Source of the DNA: Acanthochromis polyacanthus
Lineage: Eukaryota; Chordata; Actinopteri; Pomacentridae
Length of the DNA stretch: 64,000 nucleotides
Reading direction: 5' to 3'
Assembly: GCF_021347895.1 (NCBI RefSeq)
Contig: NC_067132.1
Coordinates: forward strand, 13,570,995-13,634,994
The notes under the pieces are model-generated. The model saw nothing but the letters and a program-made list of their open reading frames with translations. It did no database searches and was not told the origin of the DNA. Each line of letters starts with the position of its first letter. Positions within the stretch are counted from its first letter, which is position 1. This document shows, piece after piece, positions 50,290 through 60,914 of the stretch. The position numbers were made by a program, and so were the translations under genes.

Positions 50290-51850
50290 TATAGTAAAAT
50301 AATACGTCATTCAGTTCCAAGATGCTGTGATTAAATACTTTCTGCCTTTGTAGATCCACTGTGATCTGTAGGTTGTCATGTGCAAATGAAATCTGAGGCA
50401 TGATGTTGTTGACGTTGTTGCGCTTATTTTTCTAAAGAAATTCCAGTTTGTTTACAATGTTTTGTAAAAAGGTAATTCCTTAAATGTGAACATTTTTGCA
50501 CTAAAACAAAGGAAAACTTTGGAGTTGTTGTTATTTATCGGTGATTATGCTGTGATTTTAGTGGTCCGGCCCACTGGAGATCATACTGGGCTGAATGTGG
50601 ATCCTGAACTAAGATGAGTTTGACAGCCCTGGTTCAAGAAATCCCTTCAGACAGCTCCAGATCCAGCATGGACAGCCTCATTAACTCTGCTGCAGATGTG
50701 TGAATCCAACTGAGCTGTGATTTCTGCTCTATGATGTCACTCTCCATCTGGCCATTATCATCTGCACTTATATTCAGACTCGCTTGTTTCATGAGATGTT
50801 GTGCATTAGAACAACAAATACTTACTTTCTTATGTCCTTTTTTACTTTTTGTTTGGTGTGGATTACTTGATGTAAGTATTTTTTAAAAGAAAACAGTCGA
50901 AATTCTTTGATTGAAACTTCTTAAATGTGGATAATTTCTGAATATCTTTGGTTTGCAGACAAAAGCTTGGGCTTTGATCAACACTTTTCACCATTTTCTG
51001 ACATTTTATGCACCAAATAGTTGGAATTATTATTTTTTTTAAATGACAAATGAATTGTCAGTGAGAACAATGGTGTCCATCCAGCCTTTACTTTCTTTGT
51101 GTGTGTGTGTCAGTCTTGCATTGTTCAGCAGTTTTATTCTTTCAAGACTTCTTCAAAGTAGGTCTCATCCCTGCAGTCTCTCTGTCTGTATGAGAGCTTC
51201 AGCTAAATCCACAGCTAAGCCTAAATCATGCAATATAATCAACAGAAACATGTGCAGGTACAGCTTCTTTATTTACACAGGAACAGATCCCGTCTACACT
51301 TTGCAACAACAATAAAACTAAACGTGACTCGCTACAAAATCACTTGAACTGCTGTGTTGTATGGGGTTTTTGCTGTTAACCCTTAGATGCATAAGTTGGT
51401 CAAAAATGACAATTTTTTTTTTTTTGCAATATCTTTGTAATGAAAAAATTCATTCATTTTTCAGCTATTCCTGAAAAAACACATTCTTGATTTCACTCCA
51501 TTTAAATTTTTAAGTTATCTTTGATATTTTTAAAGAAAATGTAATATTTGTATTACTACCCCAAGCCCTTTATCACTGATAATATTGTAGAAGAGGTGAT
51601 GTGATGCACAAACTTGGAGCAACAGCTGGAGGAAAAGAGTGGAGAAATATTTTCAAAACAGACGTTGACATTCTTCTGTTGCTGTTCTGTGTAATGTTCT
51701 TTTTTTTCAATTGTCAAAATGTTCAAAATGTGTTATAAAGTGAAAAATAAACAGATTTCAAACATGAAATCATTCAAAAATACAATACAAACAATAATAC
51801 AAATGATTATTCCAAACAAAATGACAAGAATACCATAAAAACACATTGAT
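50290..51850. other. AT-rich intergenic DNA, nothing recognised
   Basis: No coding exon, RNA gene or repeat family supported. Confidence 0.45.
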
Positions 51851-51861
51851 TCTTATACAGA

Positions 51862-52372
51862 GTGACAAAAAAAATCAGGAACTTTTTAACAATCCAATAA
51901 AACCGAGAGTGATGGAAGAAAAATATTTTATTCATAGTAATTGAAACCTTAAAACATCCCATTTAAGAAACGATGATGGAATTTTCATTTTTTAAAAATT
52001 ACTTCTTGTAGATGGCGTCCTCCTGTATGAATGCATTCTTGAAATGTGCTGTTGAGATTCCTCATTGACCGCTGCAACATCTCAGCTTGGATACTGTGAA
52101 TTTCATCCTGAATTCTCTGTTTTAACTCATCCAGAGTTCTTGGTCGAGTCGTCTGCACTTTACTCTTGGGATAGCCCCGGGTAGATTTCAAGAATGCATT
52201 CATACAGGAGGACGCCATCTACAGAAAGTAATTTTTAAAAAATGAAAATTCCATCATCGTTTCTTAAATGGCATGTTTTAAGGTTTCAATTACTATGAAT
52301 AAAATATTTTTCTGCCATCACTCTTGCTTTTATTGGATTGTTAAAAAGTTCTCGTTTTTGTGTCACCCTGTA
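51862..52372 (-). mobile_element. mariner-like element with terminal inverted repeats and a transposase tail
   Basis: Inverted ends pair over about 150 bases or more: left 'agtgacaaaaaaaatcagga', right its complement, with GAACTTTTTAACAATCCAAT shared. Inside, the minus frame 51985-52218 reads RPRTLDELKQRIQDEIHSIQ and NSTFQECIHTGGRHLQEVIF, the C-terminal tail of a mariner-type transposase. Internally deleted and nonautonomous. Confidence 0.7.
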
Positions 52373-52374
52373 TT

Positions 52375-53290
52375 TTTAACCCACTTAGGGTCCAATCACT
52401 GGAGTATCTAAGGGTTAAAATGCAGAATATCTGACTTCCTGGATGTAACTCCAGTCCTTGACATGTGTATCCCTCTATCTGGCTTCTCCGTGAGTGACAT
52501 GAAGCATAAAAATGCTCAGAGGTCAGCTGAGGTTCATTGTGGACATCAGATTTATGACTGAGTGTAATGAGGTGATCCTTTCCACCACATCCACCCTCAT
52601 TATTCCTCCTGTTCACTTTGTCTCATTTGTCAGATGGCCGAGGTGAACATGATGTATGGACCTCTCACATCGCGGCGTCACATTTTTCTGCCTTTGAAAA
52701 ATGCCTGCTAGCCGTTACCTTCTAAGGCCGCAGGACACAAACATGCTCCCCGTGTTGAGCTGCATGCGTGTTTGTCCTGCACAGTTCACATCTCCTCCCA
52801 CTAAAGCAGCACTCTGGACTCAGCGTGTCACATTCAGCAGTCAGCCCCGACAAATCCTCTCACTCAGATATCAGCTGGACGTCAGCGATGTAGGGAGGCA
52901 GGTGACGGAAAGAGCTGGGAATGTGTAGAGCCACAGGGAGGTTGGCTGTGTAGAAGGTTTATGACCAAAAAGCGACAGACCAGTGTTTGAAAAACTTTGC
53001 TTCTACAAGAATTGTCATCTAACTCTTCACTATAGAACAAACAAACAAAATGTATTAAAAAAGTGAAAATTTGACACTTGTGCTGCACATTAAAGATATG
53101 GAATACTGTAATGTCTTAAAACTGTGAAAATATTGTTAAATATCTGTAAAATTATGAGATTTTTAGCTGATATAAATGCAATAAAACAATGTAATTGTAT
53201 AACTACACATTTTAGAAGAAAAATAAAAATTAATTGTTGTGTATGTTAACATGTAAATAAATACATTTGTCTGTGATTGGACCAGATATC
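52375..53290. other. intergenic, nothing recognised
   Basis: Short open frames without domains; no repeat family named. Confidence 0.4.
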
Positions 53291-53294
53291 CACT

Positions 53295-53560
53295 TCGCCA
53301 AGGAATGTGGTGGAGTTATGTAACGATCCACGTACATTTGTCTGTTAGTCCATCTGTGCACAACATTACTCAAAAATGGACCAATGGATGCGAATGACCT
53401 TTTAAGGGAAGGTCGGAAATGACACAAGGACCACCTGATTAGATTTTGGCAGTGATACAGCTTATAGTCTGGATCTACAGAGCTGTCAAAGATTTCTATA
53501 TCATTGTCAGATAGCAGCGCAGTGTCAACAAGTGAACACTATGTCAGAATATAGAATATA
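53295..53560 (+). repeat. decayed RTE-associated repeat
   Basis: Contains 'cgccaaggaatgtggtggag' and 'gcacaacattactcaaaaat', matching 49780-49880. No coding part. Confidence 0.45.
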
Positions 53561-54400
53561 TCCCCGTTGGGTCCCATAAGTCGTGTCCTTTTCTCCAGTG
53601 TAAGCTGATCTGTTCCAACCCCACAGTGTTTGGAATAGCATCCCCATCTTCCAAGCATGATAGCCCCATTTTCCTAACTGGAATTCTGAATGGATCGCTG
53701 GTTTTATTTTTTGGGAATCAAGAGAAAGAAAGACCTGACTGGCTCGGAAACTATATAACAGCTGAGCAGCCTTGGTGGAGTACTGCGCTCTGAGTGCTTT
53801 TCTTGTTTTAAATATTTGTATTTTCTATTAAAAAAACAGGGACAATCTGTAAGATAAAACTAAATGATTGTTTTCTGTATATATATATATTGAGAAAACC
53901 CCAAAGGGTAGAGGGAGGAGAGAGACCCAGTAAATCCCCCTATAGGACCAACTAAATTAATAATTGATCTTCAGAGGATCACTAGACTCCCTACCCCCTC
54001 CTCAGCTCTCCGTCTAATGTGTCCGGTTCTCCAGCCCATTGGAGTCTGACCCAGATGGGTTCTAAAGAACGTTTTAGTAGAGAGGTTAATCAACTTTTGA
54101 CTTCAAATCATGATCCAAAGGTCCCCTTTGGTATTGAAGTACCTTAGTGTCATAAAAGTAAATTTATCCTAAGACACAAGTGAGATCATGCTTTGATTTT
54201 AAAAATGGCCTCCAACCATCCTTGAGAGGCCCATATCTTTGCTTCTGTTATAGCTATAATGGCAAACTTGGTGTCAAATTGTACATTTTTGGGGTCAAGG
54301 AATCGAATAAAATCGGTTTCAAGACTTATAAAAGAATGATATTCTTCTCACCATGACAACCGAAGATAAAATATGCAATTTATTAAAAAAACACAGTATC
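53560..54400. other. intergenic, nothing recognised
   Basis: Includes a short AT dinucleotide run at 53879-53892. Otherwise no feature supported. Confidence 0.4.
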
Positions 54401-54403
54401 CAG

Positions 54404-54766
54404 CCATCCATTCTCTATACACCGCTTTATCCTCACTAGGGTCGCAGGGGGTGCTGGAGCCTATCCCAGCTGACTCGGTCGAAGGACGGGGACACCCTGG
54501 ACAGGTCACCAGTCTGTCGCAGGGCTACATATACAGACAAACAACCACACTCACATTCACACCTACGGGCAATTTAGAATAATCAATTAACCTCAGCATA
54601 TTTTTGGACTGTGGGAGGAAGCCGGAGTGCCCAGAGAAAACACATGCATGCACAGGGAGAACATGCAAACTCCATGCAGAAAGATCCCAGGCCCAGGCTG
54701 GGATTTGAACTGGGGATCTTCTTGCTGGAAGGTGAAAGTGCTAACCACTATACCACTGTGCAGCCC
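54404..54766 (-). repeat. tRNA-derived SINE with L2-type tail, second copy
   Basis: Near-identical in layout to 30541-30926: tRNA-like head on the minus strand at 54700-54766, tail 'ccattctctatacaccgctt' at about 54407. A separate insertion, not part of the nanog/ipo4 duplication. Confidence 0.75.
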
Positions 54767-54879
54767 ACAGTCAAATCAAAACTCAATAATTTAATAAATA
54801 CAACTTAAAGTGTTGAATATGTGTATTATGGATGCTAAGAAAACAAGTAGTGAGACAACAAGTCCATAACTACAATCAA

Positions 54880-55502
54880 AGAAAAAATCATTAGACCTCC
54901 CTTGTCTTCTTCAGTTTCTTGTTCATTTTAATGCCCGGTACAACTAAAGGTTCATTACCTGAAGAACGCAACGAACATGACAAAAAATGCAACTGATTCC
55001 ATAATACTTGTCTTATTACATCTTATTTAACATCCTCTGGCTTCATTGTATTCCCTGGTATATAAGAGTATTTTATGTCCTATCTGACATGCTTAAGCTT
55101 CATTGTATTCACAGGGTAACTAAGAGGCCATTTCATGTCATCAGCAGCACTGCACATGCAAAGGCCTAGAGTGGTTTCCTGCTGACATTCAAGCCATAGC
55201 ACAACTCAGAAGTCGTCAGCTTTCACATAATGCCTAAAACTGAATTATTATGTGAAGCCACAAAGGCAGCCATCTTGGTCCTTCTGGAAATTGGCATGAG
55301 TGAGAGACAAGTAGCGAAGAAACTGAAGATCTCCAAGACAGCCATTCATTACACCAAGAAAAAACAAGCCCAACATGGTTCTACCAAACTAGAAATAGAG
55401 CTTGACTGTTGATGATTGGACTAAGGCTCTTTTCAATGATGATTCCAATTTTTATTTGATGCCCACTCCAGCCAACTTACTGGTTAGGAAGAAGCCTGGT
55501 GA
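54880..55502 (+). mobile_element. decayed Tc1-like transposon at the edge of the duplicated block
   Basis: Bases 54885-54965 ('attagacctcccttg', 'gcccggtacaactaaaggtt') look like a Tc1 terminal repeat. The frame 55230-55412 reads MPKTELLCEATKAAILVLLE then SERQVAKKLKISKTAIHY, a Tc1 DNA-binding domain; 55415-55500 reads LFNDDSNFYLM, matching the first catalytic block. Broken by stops. It continues across 55503 into the duplicated block, so the breakpoint of the left copy (14709) falls inside this transposon. Confidence 0.6.
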
Positions 55503-57832
55503 AGCTTCTGTGTGGCGTCATCTACTCCGTTACCCAAGTCATGGTCTATCAAGGCTGGGCAGGAGCTGTATGTTCTATATTTCCCACATTACACTGGTCC
55601 CCTGCTGAGAAAGCTCACTCATACTGTAGTTCTGATGATGCAGCAGTGCAAGTGTTACTACTTGCACTTATACTACCCCACACATGATTGTGGCAGCCTG
55701 TTAAAATACAACGTTTTTCTTTTTGCACTGGCCCCATTTAGCTTCATGTGGACCTGCCATCAATAAAGGAACGATGTCTTGTAGATCGAAGAACTGTTGC
55801 AAAATAATGGTGATGGGAGCAATATTGTAATTGTATTCTATGGTCACCATTGACTGTGATTTTGGTTCTGATGTAAATACAGTCTTTTCAATAAAATGCT
55901 TTTAATACAACATTGTCAGCAAAGGACTTCCTGGCATTTCTTTTGGGACAACCGTTCCTGGACCTCATAGACCAACTGACTCCTTATCCTAAAAAATTTG
56001 CCTGCACTTCTAAACATACAGCACCAGTCAAAAGTTTGGTCTTTCAATGTTTTTTCTTTATTTTTATTCCTTTTTACATTGTAGATACATACAGAAGACA
56101 TCAAAATTATGAAGCAAGGATATATGGTAAATGGAACAAAGAGATTTTTTTAATTTGCCAAATCAAATATGTATTCCTAGAAAAATGCTTTGAAATGTCT
56201 CCACATCAGATCTCAATCAGTACTTTGCCTTAAAACTGTTCAGAGAATTATGTGTTACAGAGAATGCAGCCAACTTGGACATCTGGTATCACCAATCACA
56301 ATGAAGACACCAATACACATTAAAAACGTGCATATATAAAGTAAAACCCTTTAACACTTGTAGGAATAAGGCACATAAAAAGCCAGCCTGACAAAAACTG
56401 ACATCAGCTACAACTAAATTCAGCAAGCAAGAGGTTAATCAAACCACAGGCATTACAAAACATTTATGAAAAAACTCATAAAATGATCAGCTCAAACATC
56501 GACTACAGGCCGCCGTTGTGTACTATGGCAGCAGCATTCATGGTGCTCTGGCCAATAGGCTCTCCATCTTTGCTTTCAAAGCTTGGGTTGTGCCCAACGT
56601 TGTTCACAACGTTGACACCACCCAGGTTGAACGTGCCGGGATTGTAAACATAATGACTGACACCTGGTGTCATGGACCAGCCGGTCACCTGGGACGTGTT
56701 GGGCACTGCGGCCTGCGGTGAAGTAGAGGACCAGGAGGGATACCAGGGAGATCCAGCAGCAGAGCCCACAGCAGCCATAAGGAAGGGCAGGTTCTGTGGA
56801 GTCGTCTTATTGAAGGTCGCCTCCATCATGTGCTGGTTGAAATGCTCCCTGAGCGGAGGGCGTGCCTCTCCCTGATACTGAAACACAAACAAGAGGTAGT
56901 TCAAATTAATGCCAAATTCAGTCATAGTATCTCATTTATGTAGTCTATGATGACAGTATTGCTTCGTCAAGCCTTTAAGGCCATAACCAGACTTTGGTTA
57001 GGCCTCCATTACAGATGTCTTACTCTATGTCCAAACCGCTTTTTCTTTGCTCTTAGTTAACAAGGAACTTGGGCAAGACAGTCCAATTTTGACTATTTCC
57101 ATGTAATTCAGCAACAAAATCATTCAAATAATATGACAGAATTAACATATAAATTGCACATATATAGTAATGCTGCAAAAAATGAGAGCTACTTACTGGT
57201 GGCATATGAGAGGGCATGTTGGAGTAAATGTTTTCCTTGACAGAACAGCGCTCTGACGCCCAGATGGTGTCCTTCTGGTGTCTCCTCAGCTTCATCCTTC
57301 GGTTCTGAAACCAAGTCTTCACCTTCAACACAGAATGGCAGCTGATCAGAAACTGCACATTAGCTTTTGTTTTGCTTGTCACCCATTATACCTCATAAAT
57401 CACTCACCTGTTTGTAGGTCAGACCTGTCAGCTCGGCCAGGCTCTTCATCTCAGACGGGGTGAGGTACTTGTGCACAGTGAAATGCTGGACAAGTGTGCT
57501 CATCTGCCTCTCTGAGAAGGCTGTCCGGACCTTTCCTTTAGGATTGTTTACGCCGGCTGCGCCTTGCTTCTTTGGGTCAGTTAAAGGTGGTGCAGAGGTG
57601 TCGTTGTTGGTGGCCTCACCTTCAGTTGTGGCCAACACTTTTGACTCCTCTGTCAGGGAGCAGGAGATGGTCCTGTTGGCATCGGGACTCTTTCTGCTGA
57701 CCTCTTCAAGAAGGTCTTTCTTGACCCATGTAGCAGGGTCTGCCAGGGAGAGGCTCCCCTCCTTGCTGCTGCTGCTGGAGCTCCAGGACTCTGAGTGAGA
57801 AAACACAGAGGACAAATGAGTGATATGACATG
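55503..57832. repeat. segmental duplication, right copy (nanog copy 2, exons 2-4 and 3' flank)
   Basis: Partner of 14709-17400 in the same orientation. From 56464 to 57832 the offset is constant (40,419), so there are no net indels across exons 2-4 and introns 2-3. Ends at 'aggacaaatgagtgat'; beyond it copy 1 jumps to sequence found at 59724 here. Confidence 0.9.
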
Positions 57833-60210
57833 GTCACAGAAGACTGTTTTTATAGAGAAGAAAAGCCAACTTCCAAAGACTTCTTATGTGACATCAGCTA
57901 CTGGACGTCATAGACCAGCTGACGCCTCATCCTAACATCGTCCTATACTTTTGGACATACTCGTTACAAAGAAGGCACCTGTCCCATTTGCCTTGATCTT
58001 CTTAATTTTGAAAAAAAAACAGTGCTGCATGATGTGACAAGCAGTCATATTACTACGACTGCTCAACAATCAATTTAAAAGAAGTGCCTAAATATTATAT
58101 ACATTACTGTAATATTGTGCACTCAAAATGAAGAATACATTATTTCAAAAGGAATGCTTTCAAGTGCCTCCCCATCTGATCTGCATCGGGTCTTAAAATG
58201 GTCTCAAATATTATGTAAGACAAAGAATATATCCAATTTGGACACAGCTTGTCTCACCAAGCGCAAAGAAAACACTAAGACACATTAAATGCATGCATAC
58301 AAAAATAGAATCTGGTGATAAAAGATAAACTCCACTGAGGAAACCTTCAGAAAAATCAAAATATATAAATATCTTCAGGTGCCAGTGTTTTGTTTTCCAC
58401 TTTGAAACGCAGTCGCTAGATGTTATGAGGGTATTATTGTAGCAAAACTACTTGTCAATGCGAATCGAGAGTTGTCTGTCTGTATTTCAATCCATGTGTC
58501 CAAAGTGAGATTTGTCAATGTGTAAAAGAATTTGTCTATGTGAAGTGAGATTTGTCAATGCGAACCGGAATCTTCAAAAGCCGCCACCCAGCTCTACGCT
58601 CAGGCGTGCGCTGCATGCTCATCCCGTCTGGGCTACCTGGTTGATCCTGTATGTAGCATATGCTTGTCTCAAAGATTAAGCCATGCAAGTCTAAGTACTA
58701 GTGATGGTGAAATCGAAGCTTCATGAAGCAATGAACCACTTTGACACATCTGGTTCAAGAATGACACATTGCTTCGAAGCATTTGACACAACCAGAAGAG
58801 TGACATCTGCTGGTCCTGTGTCAGAACTGCATCTAAGTGGAAAAAACTGAAAAAGCCTCAGGACTGCTTGTCTCACACTGCTTTGTACTTGCAATAAATA
58901 TTTTAAAATGTTATATATGTATGTTTGTGTGCATATATGTGTAGTGTGTTTCTATGAATGCATGTGTGTTGTGTATGTGTGAATCTATGCATATGTATCC
59001 GTGTGTTATTTAATGTATTTATTGCAACTAGATATATCTAAACTAAATTCTAACCAAATGTATACTCTCCCTAACGTCTCTCAAAATGACAAATGGCAAA
59101 TGCACTAGCATAATCTCCTCTCAAAAACCCACAATTTGATAAGTGAATCAAACCCGTATGACCTGGACAAATTGAAATGTCCCACCCCTTCAAAGTTGGC
59201 GCGAAGCACCGCGACACGCGATGTGACGTAACGAGGCCTCGCTCTCGATAGTCACGTGATTGTGGGCGTGCTGAAGCAAAGGAACACTTCCGCTTCAAAA
59301 GCTCGGCACTGTGTCCAGCGTAACATCACTACTAAGTACACACGGCCGGTACAGTGAAACTGCGAATGGATTATTAAATCAGTTATGGTTCCTTTGATCG
59401 GCTCGAGGTTATCCCCCGGGTGACGGCCACCTGAGACATAGCACCGACTGAAGCTTGCAGACGGCGGGAACTGCCGAGGTACAGGGCAACAGAGCGGCAG
59501 GCAGCCACCATGGACGAGCCCGTGAGCCTGAGGTCAGGGAGCTCAAACCCATACATTTTTCACATACGAATCTCAGTCACGGCAGAAGTGTAGCAAAAGT
59601 CACGTGAAAATAAAACAGCCAATTGTGAAACCGAACTAGTTTTGCTACAATAATACCCCATAGATGTCGCCAGTTTGTTTTTGTCATTCACTGGCGGGAC
59701 ATTTGAAATCCAAAATGGGGCTTATCTGGAGTTCAAAGTCGACTCTCCATGATGAAATCGGAAGTGGACAAGCAAGTAATGATACGCGGCCTTACAACAA
59801 CATAAACGTAAGTTGGCTGCCGATATTTACATACCTGGTGAAGTTCCCGTGTCGCTCCCGGGCCGTTCCACCTCGTTCTTCCGGGCTTCGTACGCTGCCG
59901 GCTGGGATCCGGCCAGCAGCAGGCCGCCGGTCTGGGACTCCCCGAAATACACAAGCCCGGAGCCCTGGTAGTGGCAGTGAACGTTAACGGCATTCTTCTC
60001 CGGGGTGGGAGGCGCAGACTCGGCCTTGGTATTGACGGTGTTGCCGGCGGAGTAGCAGGCCGGTGGTATCCCGGCGTTGTAGTGGCTCGGGCCGCTGAAT
60101 GTGCCTTCGCCCCAGCTGGTCAGGTTGCCGTTCTGCTCGGACCCGGCCGGGTACATTTCGTAGGCATGAAAAGGAGGGTTGTGGTTGTAGTTTTTCTTCC
60201 AATCTTCCAT
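56503..60210 (-). CDS. nanog: homeobox protein Nanog, copy 2, complete and open
   Basis: Second complete nanog. Exons, minus strand: 1 at 59835-60210, 2 at 57408-57790, 3 at 57197-57322, 4 at 56503-56877; 419 aa, GT-AG, in phase, no stop. The start ATG at 60210 has GCCATGG context and begins MEDWKKNYNHNP; an in-frame upstream ATG at 60261 is less likely because copy 1 starts at the equivalent of 60210. Exons 2-4 have 7 amino-acid changes in about 294 relative to copy 1 (two in the homeodomain, M-V and Q-H in HFTVHKYLTP; N-I just after it in KDTIWASER). WFQNRRMK is intact. Exon 1 is far more different: about 17 replacement and 3 silent changes plus 2- and 3-codon deletions. Intron 1 is 2,044 bases and full of foreign DNA. 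The intron 2 acceptor is AAG instead of CAG. Expression cannot be judged from sequence. Confidence 0.88.
57870..58330. repeat. diverged copy of nanog 3'-flank DNA inside nanog copy 2 intron 1
   Basis: Three blocks line up, same orientation and order, with 55950-56320 and 15155-15540: 'ctggacgtcatagaccagct', 'tttcaagtgcctccccatct' and 'ccaatttggacacagcttgt' against 'ctggacctcatagaccaact', 'tttgaaatgtctccacatca' and 'ccaacttggacatctggtat'. The Tc1 terminal segment found there is missing here. Much more diverged than the recent copies. Confidence 0.5.
58634..59405 (+). pseudogene. 5' end of 18S rRNA gene, split by a hAT MITE
   Basis: 58634-58698 starts TACCTGGTTGATCCTG and runs through 'agcatatgcttgtctcaaag' to CTAAGTAC; after the MITE, 59340-59405 resumes 'acacggccggtacagtgaaa' to 'ggttcctttgatcg'. 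Together they are about the first 130 bases of eukaryotic 18S rRNA with a few differences. A fragment, not a functional rRNA gene. Confidence 0.9.
58699..59331. mobile_element. nonautonomous hAT MITE, 633 bp, 8-bp target duplication
   Basis: Perfect 8-base direct repeat CTAAGTAC at 58691-58698 and 59332-59339, and terminal inverted TAGTGATG/CATCACTA. Removing the element and one repeat restores contiguous 18S sequence. No intact transposase. Confidence 0.88.
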
Positions 60211-60395
60211 GGCTCTGGTGGGTTCACGCGATGAAACTACACTCAGAAACAAATAAAACAAAAGCAGAGTGAAGAATTACTGAAAACGGAGCTTGCAGTA
60301 AAAGGTTTTGCATCCGTCCAGGTCAAACAAACGGACCTGGTTGCGATTCAAATACACCGGGCAGCCTCACATCTGCTGTTTTTAAGGGCCTGTGT
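60211..60395 (-). promoter_or_regulatory. nanog copy 2 5' UTR/promoter segment shared with copy 1
   Basis: Alignable with 17912-18098 at about 90%, with indels. Homology stops at 'ccgggcagcctcac', after which the copies differ: copy 2 continues into a GC-rich stretch with 'gtgtgggtgtggcc' that copy 1 lacks. Confidence 0.5.
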
Positions 60396-60499
60396 GGGTG
60401 TGGCCACAGGATGGAGGTGAGAGTCCTCATCTGAGTCCGTGTAATCCACTCTACGAGCCTGTCTCACCCTCTATACAGGTAGGCATGTATAGAGGGTGA

Positions 60500-60870
60500 G
60501 ACGGGAAGTGTGCATGTCATTAGCATTTCTATGCTGCGTAGACCTAGAGGAGCAGCTGAAGTTCCCCGGGCACAATCTCTCCACAAAGCCTTAAGTGCCT
60601 TGGGCATCACGGGAATGGCAAGGAGCAGAGCCATCAAGAACATCACCGAAGCAGCGGAGAAAGCTTCGAGATGGCTCTGGATCCGGAGAGGAGAACACTG
60701 GGGGGAAGCAAATACTCCCTGTACACACACAAGCTGCGGCTTGATCAACCGCAGCTGGGTCGCCTGGGCGAGGGTGTCTAATGTTGAAAGACCCGAAACA
60801 CCCTATGACCCCAGGTTACATTACTGATGATGTATACAGGTGCATCAGAATCATCTGGTGTTTTTAAGAA
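60500..60870 (+). mobile_element. LINE fragment, polymerase C-terminal end
   Basis: Plus strand 60510-60827 reads HKALSALGITGMARSRAIKN, then EAAEKASRWLWIRRGEHWGE and ends DPRLHY and stop. The AAEKASRWLW block is typical of the C-terminus of site-specific (R2/R4-type) fish LINE polymerases. It fills the gap between nanog copy 2 and the ipo4 fragment. Confidence 0.5.
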
Positions 60871-60914
60871 CTATGCCCTGAGAGATTGCAGATTGGTTTT
60901 CAGTGGAATCACTG

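Larger units (their letters stand above)
58411..59678. mobile_element. TIR-bounded element carrying an 18S rDNA fragment
   Basis: A 22-base exact inverted pair starting GGGTATTATTGTAGCAAAAC lies at 58429-58450 and 59637-59658, with weaker complementarity extending outward. Inside are subterminal 'tttgtcaatg' repeats (58445-58562), the 5' end of an 18S rRNA gene and a nested hAT MITE. No transposase. Located in nanog copy 2 intron 1, absent from copy 1. The exact outer ends and target duplication are not certain. Confidence 0.6.

Noticed and set aside
50049..50401. Long open frames on both strands (up to 152 codons)
   Set aside because: They follow from the TTTTGTC minisatellite, not from coding sequence.
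55913..56233. 106-codon plus-strand frame in nanog copy 2 flank, also at 15121
   Set aside because: Contains Tc1 terminal-repeat sequence and is noncoding in both copies.
59071..59298. 75-codon minus-strand frame in nanog copy 2 intron 1
   Set aside because: Lies wholly within the hAT MITE and has no transposase-like residues.
58634..59405. Functional 18S rRNA gene
   Set aside because: Only the first ~130 bases are present and they are split by a MITE.
56503..60210. nanog copy 2 as a pseudogene
   Set aside because: I looked for stops, frameshifts and lost splice sites and found none; only the weaker AAG acceptor and long intron 1 speak against it. Function remains unproven.
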